A stretch of 64,000 nucleotides of DNA from Variovorax sp. J22G73 (GCF_030317035.1 NZ_JASZYK010000015.1:92329-156328); one strand, 5' to 3'. Positions 52,608-61,519 are shown, numbered from the stretch's first letter. Numbers and translations are program-made. The notes: a model not told the origin generated them from the sequence alone.

Positions 52608-53381
52608 TCAATACAAAGAGCGCCCGCCAGAAATATCGAACACCGCTCCCGTACTGAAAGAGCAGTCGTCCGAAGCGAGCCACGCCGCCATGGCGGCCAC
52701 CTCGTCCACTTCCACGAAGCGCCCCATCGGCACCCGCGAGAGCAATGCCGTGCGCAACTGTTCGCGGTGCTCCGCGGGCACGGCGGCGAACACCTCGGTG
52801 TCGGCGGCAGACGGTGTGATGCAGTTCACCAGCACCCCCGAAGAGGCCAGCTCCTTGCCCAGCGACTTCGTCAACGCGATGAGCCCCGCCTTCGACGCCG
52901 AATACGCGGCGTTGAGCCCGTTGCCCTCCTTGCCCGCGACCGAGGCGATGTTGACGATGCGCCCGCGCCGCTGCGCGAGCATCACCGGCGCCACCGCGCG
53001 GCAACACAACCACGCGCCCGTGAGGTTGACGTCGAGCACGTCGCGCCACTGCGCGGGCGTGTGCGCCCAGCTCGGTACCGTCGGGCCCAGTATTCCGGCG
53101 TTGTTGACGAGGATGTCGAGGCTGCCGAAGCGCTCCTGCGACTGCGCGGCGGCGCGGGCGATCTGCGCTTCGTCGCGCACATCGACGACCGCCGAAGTCG
53201 CGGTGCCCAGGGGTTCGAGCGCCTGCACGGCCGCCGACAGCACGGCCGCATCGAGGTCCCACAGCGCCACGCTGGCACCTGCCTGCAGGCAGCGCCGCGC
53301 AATGGCCAGGCCGATGCCGCGGGCGCCGCCCGTCACGATGGCGTGGCGGCCACGGAGCGCGTCGGAGCGCAGCGCTGTCAT
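52608..53381 (-). CDS. SDR family NAD(P)-dependent oxidoreductase
   Basis: A 257-residue short-chain dehydrogenase of the FabG-like branch. Cofactor motif TGGARGIGLAIARRCLQAGA, LDILVNNAGI, catalytic NIASVAGKEGN and YSASKAGLIALTKSLGKELA are all present, and the C-terminus ends FDISGGRSLY. The start at 53381 overlaps the NTF2-like gene stop by four bases, and upstream in-frame codons lie inside that gene. The reaction is a reversible alcohol/ketone interconversion; the substrate is unknown. Confidence 0.9.
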   Translation of the reverse strand: MTALRSDALRGRHAIVTGGARGIGLAIARRCLQAGASVALWDLDAAVLSAAVQALEPLGTATSAVVDVRDEAQIARAAAQSQERFGSLDILVNNAGILGPTVPSWAHTPAQWRDVLDVNLTGAWLCCRAVAPVMLAQRRGRIVNIASVAGKEGNGLNAAYSASKAGLIALTKSLGKELASSGVLVNCITPSAADTEVFAAVPAEHREQLRTALLSRVPMGRFVEVDEVAAMAAWLASDDCSFSTGAVFDISGGRSLY

Positions 53382-53941
53382 GCGGTGGCTGCTTCGGCTG
53401 CGCTGGCTGCATGGGCTGCAGCGGGCTGGCCCAGCAGGCTGCCCACCAGTGCCGCGACATGCTCCGCCGGCACGCCCACCAGCAGCTGCCGCAGCATCGT
53501 CAGCGTGTCGAAGTACACGCGCTCGCACACCAGCGTGTCGCCCTCGAAGATGAAGAAGGCGTTCATGCGGCAGCGAAAGCTGTTGCCCGTCGGCGGAATG
53601 CCCTTCAGCGGACCGCGGTGCGTGCCCAGCAGCCAGAACTCCACGATGACCGAATCGTGCGCATGGCGCAGCTGGATGATCTCGTGGCGCTGGTCAGGAA
53701 AGGCACGGCGCGTGTCGATGTAGTACTGGCGCACGTCCGCCGTGCCGTCATGCACCTCGCCGCTGGGAATGAGCTCGTAGTGCGGGTGCGGAAAGGTGCC
53801 GAGCACGGCGTCGAAGTCTTGCCGGGTCTCGTCGGCGAAGTGGTCGAGCACGAGGCGCTCGCGGCGGGCTTGAAGGTCGGCGAGTTCGTTGAGTTCGTTG
53901 AGTTCGTTGCGTTCGTTGCGTTCGTTGGTCGAGGCGTTCAT
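53378..53941 (-). CDS. NTF2/SnoaL-like protein with N-terminal Asn-Glu repeat
   Basis: A 187-residue protein of the SnoaL/NTF2 cone fold (HFADETRQDFDAVLGTFPHP, FRCRMNAFFIFEGDTLVCER). Members are polyketide cyclases, isomerases or scaffolds. Residues 4-18 read as TNERNERNELNELNE, encoded by a five-copy 9-base repeat. The ATG at 53941 has a GGAG site nine bases upstream; an ATG five codons earlier is possible. It overlaps the SDR gene by four bases and is the first gene of the leftward SDR-MBL-MFS set. Confidence 0.78.
   Translation of the reverse strand: MNASTNERNERNELNELNELADLQARRERLVLDHFADETRQDFDAVLGTFPHPHYELIPSGEVHDGTADVRQYYIDTRRAFPDQRHEIIQLRHAHDSVIVEFWLLGTHRGPLKGIPPTGNSFRCRMNAFFIFEGDTLVCERVYFDTLTMLRQLLVGVPAEHVAALVGSLLGQPAAAHAASAAEAATA
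53884..53928. repeat. Five-copy 9-base tandem repeat
   Basis: Units GTTCGTTGA, GTTCGTTGA, GTTCGTTGC, GTTCGTTGC, GTTCGTTGG lie head to tail inside the NTF2-like gene. Nine bases is a whole number of codons, so slippage changes the Asn-Glu-Leu/Arg tract length without shifting frame. Confidence 0.9.
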
Positions 53942-54094
53942 CGGGGTGTGCTCCATGTGACAGGAAATGGCGAGTCATGACGGGTGGCCTCGGGTTGCTG
54001 CGAATGCGCCGCCCCGGGCTCGCTGCGTACTATCGGCAACCCCTCGAACCAAGACTGTCCGGTGTTGGCAATCGCCGCTACGGACAAACCCGCG

Positions 54095-54823
54095 ATGCCA
54101 CGCACGCCCCCTTCATCCCCCGTCACCGCGCCGAACGCGCAACCCTCGCCGGTGCACAACAGCGACATGCGCCTGGCCGAAGACGTGCAGCAGCGCCTGC
54201 TCGCGGTGGCGCACCGGCGCACGCTGGCGCGCGGCGAGTCGCTGTTTCACAAGGGCTCGTCGCCCGACGCGCTGTTCGGCGTGGTCGGGGGCTCGCTGCG
54301 CGTGAGCGTGGTGGCGCCGGGCGGGCGCGAGGCGGTGATTGCCATGCTCGAGCCCGGCCATTGGTTCGGGGAGGTGTCGCTGCTGGTGGGGCGCGAGCGG
54401 GTCTACGACACCTGCGCGGTCGACACGACCGAAATGGCCGTGGTGGCGGCGGCCGACTTCCACCGGCTGGTGGCCGAGTTCCCCGACGTGCACATGGCCT
54501 TCACGCGGCTGGTGTGCCTGCGGCTGCGACAGGCGCTGGCGTGGATCGACGACGTCATCCTCATGCCGCTGCCCGTGCGGCTCGCGCACCGGCTGCTCAC
54601 GCTGGACCCGCACGGCCAGGTGCGTGCCGAGGGTGGTGAGCCCGGCGGCACCCTGCTGGCGGTGTCGCAGGAAGACCTGTCGTTCATGCTCGGCGTGTCG
54701 CGCCAAAGCGTGAACCGGCAGCTGAAGCTGTGGGAAGAAGATGGCACGCTGCGGGTGCGCTACCGCAGCATCGAGCTGCTGAGCCGCGCGCAGTTGGAGC
54801 GGCACGCGGCCACGCCAAGCTGA
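54095..54823 (+). CDS. Crp/Fnr family transcriptional regulator
   Basis: A 242-residue regulator. The N-terminal cyclic-nucleotide-binding-like barrel spans about residues 30-140 (FHKGSSPDALFGVVGGSLRV, LEPGHWFGEVSLLVGRERVY), and the C-terminal Crp-type helix-turn-helix reads LSFMLGVSRQSVNRQLKLWE. No Cys cluster for an Fe-S centre is seen, so it is not an Fnr-type oxygen sensor. The frame is open further upstream; I use the ATG at 54095 because the earlier part has no domain. It is divergent from the NTF2-SDR-MBL-MFS set. Confidence 0.88.
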   Translation: MPRTPPSSPVTAPNAQPSPVHNSDMRLAEDVQQRLLAVAHRRTLARGESLFHKGSSPDALFGVVGGSLRVSVVAPGGREAVIAMLEPGHWFGEVSLLVGRERVYDTCAVDTTEMAVVAAADFHRLVAEFPDVHMAFTRLVCLRLRQALAWIDDVILMPLPVRLAHRLLTLDPHGQVRAEGGEPGGTLLAVSQEDLSFMLGVSRQSVNRQLKLWEEDGTLRVRYRSIELLSRAQLERHAATPS

Positions 54824-54873
54824 ACTGAGCCGGGCCGAACCGAACCGAGCGCCGGCGTGAAGAAAGCGCCGGC

Positions 54874-55857
54874 TCAGTCCATCCGCGCGCCGGACGCCTT
54901 CACCGCCTGCTGCCAACGCGGCGTTTCCGTCGCCAGGAAGCGCGCGAAATCCTCGCTGCCCAAAAAGGCCGGGTCCGCGCCCTGGCTCACCATGCGGTCG
55001 CGCACCTCGGGGTTGTTCAGCACCTGCTTGAATGCGTCGCTCAGCCTGGCGACCACGTCCTTGGGCGTGTCCTTCGGCGCAAGAAAGCCATAGAAGCCGA
55101 CCACCTCGAAGCCCTTGACGCCGGACTCGATCACGGTCGGCACGTCGGGCAGCGCGGGGTTGCGCTCGCGGCTGGTCACGGCCAGCGCGCGCACCTTGCC
55201 TTGCTTGTGGTAGTTGGCGGCCTGCGGAATCGACTCGGCCATGAACTGCACCTGGCCGCCCATCAGGTCGGTGAAGGCCGGCGCGCTGCCGCGGTAGGGA
55301 ATGTGCACCATGAAGATGCCGGTCGCGGTCTTGAACATCTCGGGCACCAGGTGGCTGATGCCGCCGTTGCCGGCCGAGCCGTAGTTGACCTGCCCGGGCC
55401 GCGCCTTGGCGTAGTCGACGAACTGCTTCAGGTTCTGCACCGGCAGCTTGGGCGTGACCAGCAGGGCCAGCGGCTGCATGGCGGTGCGCGCGATGGGCAC
55501 GAAGTCGCGCTGCGTGTCGTAGGGCAGCTTGCTGTACAGCGCGCCGTTGATCACGGCCACGCCGGTGTTGGCCAGCATGAGCGTGTAGCCGTCGGCGGGG
55601 CTCTTGGCGACCGCGTCGGCGCCCACCGAGCCGCCCGCGCCGGGCTTGTAGTCGACGATCAGCGGCTGGCCGAGCACGGCCTGCAGCTTGTCGGTGAGCA
55701 GGCGTGCGTGCTGGTCGAGCGGCCCGCCCGCCGGAAAGCCGATGACGACCTTGATCGGCTTGTCGGGGTAGGCGGCCAGCGCGCTCGTGCTGATCGTGCA
55801 GGTGGCGCCTGCGGCGAAAGAAAGGACCGCCAGGGCGGTCCGGATGGGGGTGTTCAT
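54874..55857 (-). CDS. Bug/TctC family substrate-binding protein
   Basis: A 327-residue periplasmic binding protein. The Sec signal (MNTPIRTALAVLSFAAGATC) precedes AYPDKPIKVVIGFPAGGPLD, the Bug signature, and SAGNGGISHLVPEMFKTATG, VHIPYRGSAPAFTDLMGGQV and LPDVPTVIESGV follow. An AAGGAGA ribosome site supports the start at 55857. No TctA/TctB genes are in the window. It converges with the Crp/Fnr gene and follows the OsmC gene. Confidence 0.92.
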   Translation of the reverse strand: MNTPIRTALAVLSFAAGATCTISTSALAAYPDKPIKVVIGFPAGGPLDQHARLLTDKLQAVLGQPLIVDYKPGAGGSVGADAVAKSPADGYTLMLANTGVAVINGALYSKLPYDTQRDFVPIARTAMQPLALLVTPKLPVQNLKQFVDYAKARPGQVNYGSAGNGGISHLVPEMFKTATGIFMVHIPYRGSAPAFTDLMGGQVQFMAESIPQAANYHKQGKVRALAVTSRERNPALPDVPTVIESGVKGFEVVGFYGFLAPKDTPKDVVARLSDAFKQVLNNPEVRDRMVSQGADPAFLGSEDFARFLATETPRWQQAVKASGARMD

Positions 55858-55910
55858 GATCCGTCTCCTTTTTTTGTGGAGACGATCATAAGCAGCCGGG
55901 TTCGGCCCGA

Positions 55911-56351
55911 TCAGCTGGCCAGCGTCGCCTTCAGCGTGATCTCGGGCACGCTCGCCAGGGCCTTCGACAGCGGGCAGCCGGCCTTGGCGCCGGCCGCGAT
56001 TTCCTGGAACTTGGCTTCGTCCAGGCCGGGCACGGCCGCGTCCAGTTCGAGCTGGATGCGGTCGATCTTGAAACCAGCGCCGTCCTTGGCCAGCCGCACG
56101 GCCGCCTTGGTGTCGATGCGCGTGGCGGTCAGGCCCGCCGCTTCCAGCGCGAAGGCGAAGGCCATGGTCAGGCAGGCGGCATGGGCCGCGCCGACGATTT
56201 CCTCGGGGTTGGTGCCGCGCTTGTCGTCTTCGAAGCGGCTGGCGAAGCCGTAGGGGTAGTCCTTGAGTGCGCCGGTCTCGGTGCTGACCTGGCCCTTGCC
56301 GGTCTTGCCGGCGCCTTCCCAGTGAACGCTTGCGTGCTTGTCTGCTGCCAT
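55911..56351 (-). CDS. OsmC family peroxiredoxin
   Basis: A 146-residue OsmC/Ohr-fold thiol peroxidase that reduces organic hydroperoxides. The two reactive cysteines are seen in GAAHAACLTMAFAFALEAAG and GAKAGCPLSKALASV, and GALKDYPYGFASRFEDDK with GTNPEEIVGAAHAACL matches OsmC rather than Ohr. An AAGGAA ribosome site precedes the ATG. It lies 53 bases upstream of the Bug-protein gene on the same strand. Confidence 0.9.
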   Translation of the reverse strand: MAADKHASVHWEGAGKTGKGQVSTETGALKDYPYGFASRFEDDKRGTNPEEIVGAAHAACLTMAFAFALEAAGLTATRIDTKAAVRLAKDGAGFKIDRIQLELDAAVPGLDEAKFQEIAAGAKAGCPLSKALASVPEITLKATLAS

Positions 56352-56667
56352 GTCGGTTCCTTCGGTGCGGTGGGTGGTTGGGGGAACCTGCAGGTATCGC
56401 CGATGCGGGGGGGCGCTGTCTGTAGTCGCACATCGCGTGCGGCATCCCCCGAACGGGGTGGGGGTGGAGGGCTGGGAGCAGCTAGGAGGAGCGGGCGGTC
56501 AGTCGAAAGGGCGTCACCTTGGCGACGTTACGGGGGCTTCCCCGATGGGAGCGGCGGCCCGCTCGGCTTAGGCTGGCGAACGACCGTCCTTTTTGGCGCA
56601 CTTTTCTCGGTTTGCCCCTCTGCCCTCTGTCTTCCCCTCTGTTTCCCTTCCTCCGCCTGTTCTCACC
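56352..56667. other. Intergenic region before the acyl-CoA ligase gene
   Basis: This 316-base gap separates divergent osmC and ligase genes. It is G/C-rich with tracts such as GCGGGGGGGCGC and a small inverted repeat CCCC-GAA(C)-GGGG near 56446, and a pyrimidine-rich stretch in its last 80 bases. I see no coding region, RNA gene or clear promoter. Confidence 0.4.
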
Positions 56668-58368
56668 ATGCAACAACGCCCGCATCACAAGTTCTGGCCC
56701 AAACGCCTGCCGCACGCCATCACCGTTCCCGCCACCTCGCTCTGGCACAACCTGGCCACCTCGGCCGCGCGCTACCCCAACAAGCCCGCGCTGGTGTTCT
56801 TCGGCCGCGTGCTCAGCTACCGCGAGTTCGCGGCCCAGGCCGAGCGGCTGGCGGGCGCGCTGCATGCGCTGGGCGTGAAGCGCGGCGACCGCGTGATCCT
56901 GGACATGCAGAACTGCCCGCAGCTCGTCATCGCGCATTTCGCGATCCTGCGGGCCAATGCCGTGGTGGTGCCGGTCAACCCGATGAACCGGGCCGAGGAA
57001 CTCAAGCACTACATCACCGACCCCGACGCCAAGGTGGCGATCATCACCGGCGACCTGGCCGGCGAACTGGCCAAGGCCAGCAACGCGCTGCCGCGCGAGC
57101 AGCAGCTCGACCACATGATCGTGACCCAGTTCACCGACGCCTTCGACGCCGACGTGTCGGGCGACGACGCGCCGGCCCCGGCCTGGAAAGACTGGCTCAC
57201 CACCCGCCACCCGCTGCCCGAACTGGCCCACGGCAAGGTCGTGGCCTGGACCGACGCGCTGGCCGCGAACCACGCGCCGCCCGAGCACGTGGTGGGCGCC
57301 AACGACATGGCGCTGCTGCCCTACACCAGCGGCACCACCGGCCTGCCCAAGGGCTGCGTGCACCACCACTCGAGCCTGATGCACAACGCGGTGGCCGGCC
57401 AGATGTGGGGCGGCTCCACCTCCGAAGCGGTGGTGCTGGCCGTGGTGCCCATGTTCCACATCACCGGCGTGGTGAGCATGATGCACACCGCCGTGCTGGC
57501 GGCGGCCACGCTGATCATCATGCCGCGCTGGGACCGCGACGTGGCGGGCCGGCTCATCTCGCGCTGGAAGGTGACGGCCTGGACCAACATCCCGACCATG
57601 GTCATCGACCTGATGGCCAGCCCCAACTTCGCGAGCTACGACCTGTCGAGCATGAACTACATCGGCGGCGGCGGCGCGGCCATGCCGCAGGCGGTGGCGC
57701 AGCGCCTGTTCGAGCAGTACGGGCTGAAGTACCAGGAGGGCTACGGCCTGACCGAGACCGCCGCGCCTTCGCACACCAACCCGTCGGACCACCCCAAGCA
57801 GCAGTGCCTGGGCATTCCGTTCATGAGCACCGACGCGCGCGTGGTCGACCCCGACACCCTGCAGGAGATGCCCATCGGCGAGTCGGGCGAAATCATCATC
57901 CACGGGCCCGAGGTGTTCCAGGGCTACTGGAAGCGGCCCGACGCCACGGCGGCGGCCTTCGTCGAGTTCGAGGGCAAGCGCTTCTTCCGCTCGGGCGACA
58001 TGGGCCGCATGGACGAGGAGGGCTACTTCTTCATCACCGACCGGCTGAAGCGGATGATCAACGCGAGCGGCTTCAAGGTGTGGCCGGCCGAGGTCGAGCT
58101 GCTGATGTTCCGCCACCCCGCCATCCAGGAGGCCTGCGTCATCTCGACCAAGGACGCCTACCGCGGCGAATCGGTCAAGGCGGTGGTGGTGCTGCGGCCC
58201 ACGCACAAGGACACGAGCGAGCAGGACATCATCGACTGGTGCCGCGAGAACATGGCGGTCTACAAAATTCCGCGCAAGGTGCAGTTCGTCGACGCGCTGC
58301 CCAAGAGCGGCAGCGGCAAGGTGATGTGGCGGCTGCTGCAGGAGGACGAGGCCGCGGCTGGGAAGTGA
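56668..58368 (+). CDS. AMP-dependent acyl-CoA ligase (fatty-acid/long-chain type)
   Basis: A 566-residue adenylate-forming enzyme. ATP-binding motif LLPYTSGTTGLPKGCVHHHS, the A5 motif EGYGLTETAAPSHT, A7/A8 region FFRSGDMGRMDEEGYFFITD and the C-terminal lysine in PRKVQFVDALPKSGSGKVMW are visible. It activates a carboxylic acid to acyl-AMP and then acyl-CoA. No ribosome site is obvious upstream of the ATG at 56668. The end of the gene is part of a 14-base tandem repeat. Confidence 0.93.
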   Translation: MQQRPHHKFWPKRLPHAITVPATSLWHNLATSAARYPNKPALVFFGRVLSYREFAAQAERLAGALHALGVKRGDRVILDMQNCPQLVIAHFAILRANAVVVPVNPMNRAEELKHYITDPDAKVAIITGDLAGELAKASNALPREQQLDHMIVTQFTDAFDADVSGDDAPAPAWKDWLTTRHPLPELAHGKVVAWTDALAANHAPPEHVVGANDMALLPYTSGTTGLPKGCVHHHSSLMHNAVAGQMWGGSTSEAVVLAVVPMFHITGVVSMMHTAVLAAATLIIMPRWDRDVAGRLISRWKVTAWTNIPTMVIDLMASPNFASYDLSSMNYIGGGGAAMPQAVAQRLFEQYGLKYQEGYGLTETAAPSHTNPSDHPKQQCLGIPFMSTDARVVDPDTLQEMPIGESGEIIIHGPEVFQGYWKRPDATAAAFVEFEGKRFFRSGDMGRMDEEGYFFITDRLKRMINASGFKVWPAEVELLMFRHPAIQEACVISTKDAYRGESVKAVVVLRPTHKDTSEQDIIDWCRENMAVYKIPRKVQFVDALPKSGSGKVMWRLLQEDEAAAGK

Positions 58369-58402
58369 CGCGCCGGAAGTGATGCGCCGGAAGTGAAACG
58401 CG
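58361..58402. repeat. Three 14-base tandem copies spanning the ligase stop codon
   Basis: GGAAGTGACGCGCC, GGAAGTGATGCGCC and GGAAGTGAAACGCG lie head to tail. The first copy carries the last Lys codon and TGA stop of the ligase gene, so the later copies repeat the Gly-Lys-stop end after the gene. Confidence 0.8.
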
Positions 58403-58448
58403 CTGAGCGCGAGCGACCGGGCGGCGCTTGCTGCTCGGCCGGCTGGCG

Positions 58449-58928
58449 CTACTTGCGCGCCATCGACTTCAGCAGGCTGCCGGCCTCCTTCTTGCCCTCC
58501 GCGCTGATGCACGGCGAGGCCGCGGCCTTGCTCAGGTAGTCGACGACTTTGCGGTGGTTCTGGTTGGGGCCTTCCCACAGAAAGAGCCGGCCCAGCTCGA
58601 GTGCCGCATCGGCGTCGCCCTGCGCGTAGGCCTTCTCGAACCAGAAGCGGGCCCAGCGGAAATTGCCCTCGTCGCGGTAGCAGATCGCCAGGTTGGCGCA
58701 GCCTGCGATGTCGCCGGCCCTGGCGGCCTTGCGGTACCACTCGCGCGCGGCCGCGGCGTCTTGCTTCACGCCGATGCCGTGGTCCAGGAAGTAGCCCACG
58801 CTGTTCAGCGCATGGGTCTCGCCCGCGGCCGCCGCCTTCAGGAACAGCGAGAGCGCCTTCTTGTGCGCGCCGGCTTCCCATGCGTCGTTGGCCGCGAGAA
58901 ACCAGTCGTCGTTGGTCGGTTCTTGCAT
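58449..58928 (-). CDS. Sel1-repeat (tetratricopeptide-like) protein
   Basis: A 159-residue helical repeat protein. Sel1/TPR-type repeats are seen as ALSLFLKAAAAGETHALNSV, GIGVKQDAAAAREWYRKAAR, AGDIAGCANLAICYRDEGNF and ARFWFEKAYAQGDADAALEL. There is no signal peptide. Such repeats mediate protein-protein contacts. The frame is open far upstream, but the ATG at 58928 begins the repeat region. It is divergent from the thermonuclease gene. Confidence 0.87.
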   Translation of the reverse strand: MQEPTNDDWFLAANDAWEAGAHKKALSLFLKAAAAGETHALNSVGYFLDHGIGVKQDAAAAREWYRKAARAGDIAGCANLAICYRDEGNFRWARFWFEKAYAQGDADAALELGRLFLWEGPNQNHRKVVDYLSKAAASPCISAEGKKEAGSLLKSMARK

Positions 58929-59138
58929 GGTGCGCAGTCTCCTTCGAAGCACCGGCTGAAAGAAAGAGGGACAAAGGAAAAAGTCTGTGTACCGCCGCGT
59001 GGCGGTGCGCGAATGACTTAGCCTCGCTCCGACGGCCATTCTGCCCATCTTCGGGCGGAAGGGCTGCTTCTGTTTTGTTCGCCGGGTCTCCCCCTTTCCC
59101 CCGTCTTTTCTGCCCGTCCGGTTCCCTTCGGCTATTTC

Positions 59139-59672
59139 ATGCATCTTCGCGCGCTGTCTTCCGCCTTTCTTCTTTTCGGCCTGCTGGCCCTCCCTGTTTT
59201 CTCTCAAGCCGCTCCCCGCACCTGTCTTGTCGTCGGCATCAGCGACGGCGACACGCTTACCGCGCGCTGCGGCCGTGCCGGCGCCTACGAGCGTGTGAAG
59301 GTGCGCATCGCCGCCATCGACGCGCCCGAGAAATCGCAGCCCTACGGCCAGCGCAGCAAGCAGGCGCTGAGCAGCATCTGCTTCCAGGAAAAGGCGCGCA
59401 TCACCGAGATCGACACCGACCGCTACGGCCGCACCGTGGCCGACGTCGACTGCAACGGCGAAGACGTCGGCACCCGCATGGTGAGCGACGGCTGGGCCTG
59501 GGTGTACGACTACAACCGCATCGCCACCAAGCGCGGTGGCGGCCTGTTCAAGCTGCAGGACAGCGCGCGTGCGCGGCACCTCGGGCTGTGGGCCGATTCG
59601 AAACCCACGCCGCCCTGGGACTGGCGCAAGCACCAGCGCAACGAGTCGTCGCACTGGGGCGGGTTCTTCTGA
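59139..59672 (+). CDS. Thermonuclease (SNase-like) family protein
   Basis: A 177-residue exported nuclease of the staphylococcal nuclease fold. A signal peptide (LSSAFLLFGLLALPVFSQAA) precedes GISDGDTLTARCG (calcium-binding Asp), VRIAAIDAPEKSQPYGQRSK (catalytic Arg and Glu-type region) and EIDTDRYGRTVADVDCNGED with the second catalytic Arg. It probably degrades nucleic acids outside the cytoplasm. There is no clear ribosome site. Confidence 0.9.
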   Translation: MHLRALSSAFLLFGLLALPVFSQAAPRTCLVVGISDGDTLTARCGRAGAYERVKVRIAAIDAPEKSQPYGQRSKQALSSICFQEKARITEIDTDRYGRTVADVDCNGEDVGTRMVSDGWAWVYDYNRIATKRGGGLFKLQDSARARHLGLWADSKPTPPWDWRKHQRNESSHWGGFF

Positions 59673-59716
59673 ATTTGCCTTGAGTTTCTTTGGGGAGCGC
59701 GCGGCGTGCCCGGCGG

Positions 59717-59968
59717 TCAGCAGGCGCCGCCCACCCAGCAGCGCAGCGACGGCACGAACAGCCCGACCACAAAGCTGACCGCGCAGAACACCAGCAATAT
59801 CAGCGCCGCCATGCGCAGCCCCTCGGCGCTCCAGCGCGGCGCGAAGGTGCTGACGAGAAAGCCCGAGAGCAACGTGCCCTCGAGGTAGGCGGCGCCACCC
59901 CAGCGCAGTATCCAGAGCCACAGCAGCGCCTGCGCCGCGTGCACCACGGTCCACAGCGTCAGCGACAT
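59717..59968 (-). CDS. Small hypothetical membrane protein
   Basis: An 83-residue protein with two or three hydrophobic segments (LWTVVHAAQALLWLWILRWG, MAALILLVFCAVSFVVGLFV) and a Cys-containing C-terminus (LRCWVGGAC). No family is recognised. It is 49 bases downstream of the NADH dehydrogenase gene on the same strand, so it may be co-transcribed, but no functional link is seen. Confidence 0.65.
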   Translation of the reverse strand: MSLTLWTVVHAAQALLWLWILRWGGAAYLEGTLLSGFLVSTFAPRWSAEGLRMAALILLVFCAVSFVVGLFVPSLRCWVGGAC

Positions 59969-59993
59969 GGCAGGCCTCTGTGCAGCATTCCGT

Positions 59994-60029
59994 TCAGGAT
60001 TCGCGTCAGGACTCGTATCAGGATTCGCT
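59994..60029. repeat. Three 12-base tandem repeats at the end of ndh
   Basis: TCAGGATTCGCG, TCAGGACTCGTA and TCAGGATTCGCT lie head to tail. The third copy includes the ndh stop codon (TCA on this strand is TGA read leftward), so it repeats the C-terminal end of the gene beyond the stop. Confidence 0.7.
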
Positions 60030-61364
60030 CTTGCCCTGCACGTCGGCCACCACGCGCGCGTTGCGCCGGAAGCTCCAGTAGGCGCCGGCCCAGTCCATCA
60101 TCACGACGATGCGGTTGCGAAACCCGATCAGGAAGTACGCGTGCGCGAACAGCCAGAACAGCCACGCCAGCCGTCCGCTGAAACGCAGCGGCCCGAAGGG
60201 CGTGCCCAGGTCGACCACGGCCGAGTTGCGCCCGATGGTGGCCAGGTTGCCGTAGTCCGCATAGCGGAACGGCACCGTCGGCTGGCCCGCGATGCGCCGC
60301 AGGATGTTGGCCGCCGCGGCGCGCCCCATCTGCTTGGCACCGGGCGACACGCCCGGCACCGGCTTGGGGGGCTTGCCGGGCGCATGGCTCATGGCGGCGG
60401 CCAGGTCGCCGACCACGCTGATCTCGGGGTAGCCGGCCAGGCTCAGGTCGGGCTCGACCTTGATGCGGCCCGCGCGGTCGCACTCCACGCCGGTGGCCGT
60501 GCCCAGCATGCGGCCCAGCGGCGAGGCCGCGACGCCGGCCGCCCAGACCACGCAGCTGCTATCGATTCGGTAGCTGGTGGCCGGCGCGCCGTCCGCGCCG
60601 CCGCCGGTCTGCACTTCGAGCCCGCTCGGGTCGATGGCCGTCACGCGCGCGTTCAGCCGCACCTCCACGCCCAGCCGCTCCAGCTGTTCGAGCGCCTTCT
60701 GGCTCAGCGACTCGGGCATGGCCTGCAGCACGCGCGCGCCACCCTCGACCAGCAGCACCTGCGAGCTGCTCGGGTCGATGTGGCGGAACTCGCCCGAGAG
60801 CGTGTGCTTGGCAATTTCGGCCAGCGTGCCGGCCATTTCCACGCCCGTGGGGCCGGCGCCGATCACCACGAAGGTGAGCAGGGCGCGGCGGCGTTCGGGG
60901 TCGGTGGTGATCTCGGCGGCCTCGAACGACAGCAGCACGCGGCGGCGAATCTCGAAGGCATCGGCCAGCGTCTTCAGCCCCGGCGCCACGCTGGCCCATT
61001 CGTCGTGGCCGAAGTAGCTGTGCGTGGCGCCTGCCGCGACGATCAGGTGGTCGTAGGGCACGCGGTCGCCGTGGGCCAGGTGCACGCTGTTGGTGGAGGG
61101 GTCGATGCCGCTCACTTCGCCCAGCAGCGTGGTGATGTTCGGCTGCTTGCGGAACAGCGAACGCACCGGCGCCGCGATGGAGGGCGCTGCCAGCCCCGCG
61201 GTCGCCACCTGGTAGAGCAGGGGCTGGAACAGGTGGTGGTTGGTCTTGTCGATCACCGTCACGTCGACGTCGGCGCCTTGCAGCTTTCGCGCGGCTTCGA
61301 GGCCGCCGAATCCGCAGCCGACGATGACGACTTGGGGCCTGCCCGAGGGGTTGGTCGTTTGCAT
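60018..61364 (-). CDS. ndh: Type II NADH:quinone oxidoreductase (NDH-2)
   Basis: A 448-residue single-subunit NADH dehydrogenase that passes electrons from NADH to quinone without proton pumping. The FAD motif VVIVGCGFGGLEAARKLQGA is near residue 12 and the NADH motif FVVIGAGPTGVEMAGTLAEI near residue 165. QPLLYQVATAGLAAPSIAAP and the C-terminal FWLFAHAYFLIGFRNRIVVM membrane-binding region are characteristic. It is divergent from egtB, with 155 bases between starts. Confidence 0.93.
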   Translation of the reverse strand: MQTTNPSGRPQVVIVGCGFGGLEAARKLQGADVDVTVIDKTNHHLFQPLLYQVATAGLAAPSIAAPVRSLFRKQPNITTLLGEVSGIDPSTNSVHLAHGDRVPYDHLIVAAGATHSYFGHDEWASVAPGLKTLADAFEIRRRVLLSFEAAEITTDPERRRALLTFVVIGAGPTGVEMAGTLAEIAKHTLSGEFRHIDPSSSQVLLVEGGARVLQAMPESLSQKALEQLERLGVEVRLNARVTAIDPSGLEVQTGGGADGAPATSYRIDSSCVVWAAGVAASPLGRMLGTATGVECDRAGRIKVEPDLSLAGYPEISVVGDLAAAMSHAPGKPPKPVPGVSPGAKQMGRAAAANILRRIAGQPTVPFRYADYGNLATIGRNSAVVDLGTPFGPLRFSGRLAWLFWLFAHAYFLIGFRNRIVVMMDWAGAYWSFRRNARVVADVQGKSES

Positions 61365-61519
61365 CCGACGGATGATACGCAGCCCCCCTGCACGCCCCGG
61401 CGTCTTGTGCCACAGTGGCGGCCCGCCGATTTTTTGGCTGCGGGGCTGCGGGGTCTTGTCCTACGCGGCGCCGTAACCGGGATGGGCTACAACTTGCGGC
61501 TGACCCGACTGGAGACCCC

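Noticed and set aside
54834..54876. Inverted GCCGGC copies after the Crp/Fnr gene as a terminator
   Set aside because: The stem is only seven base pairs and there is no T-run.
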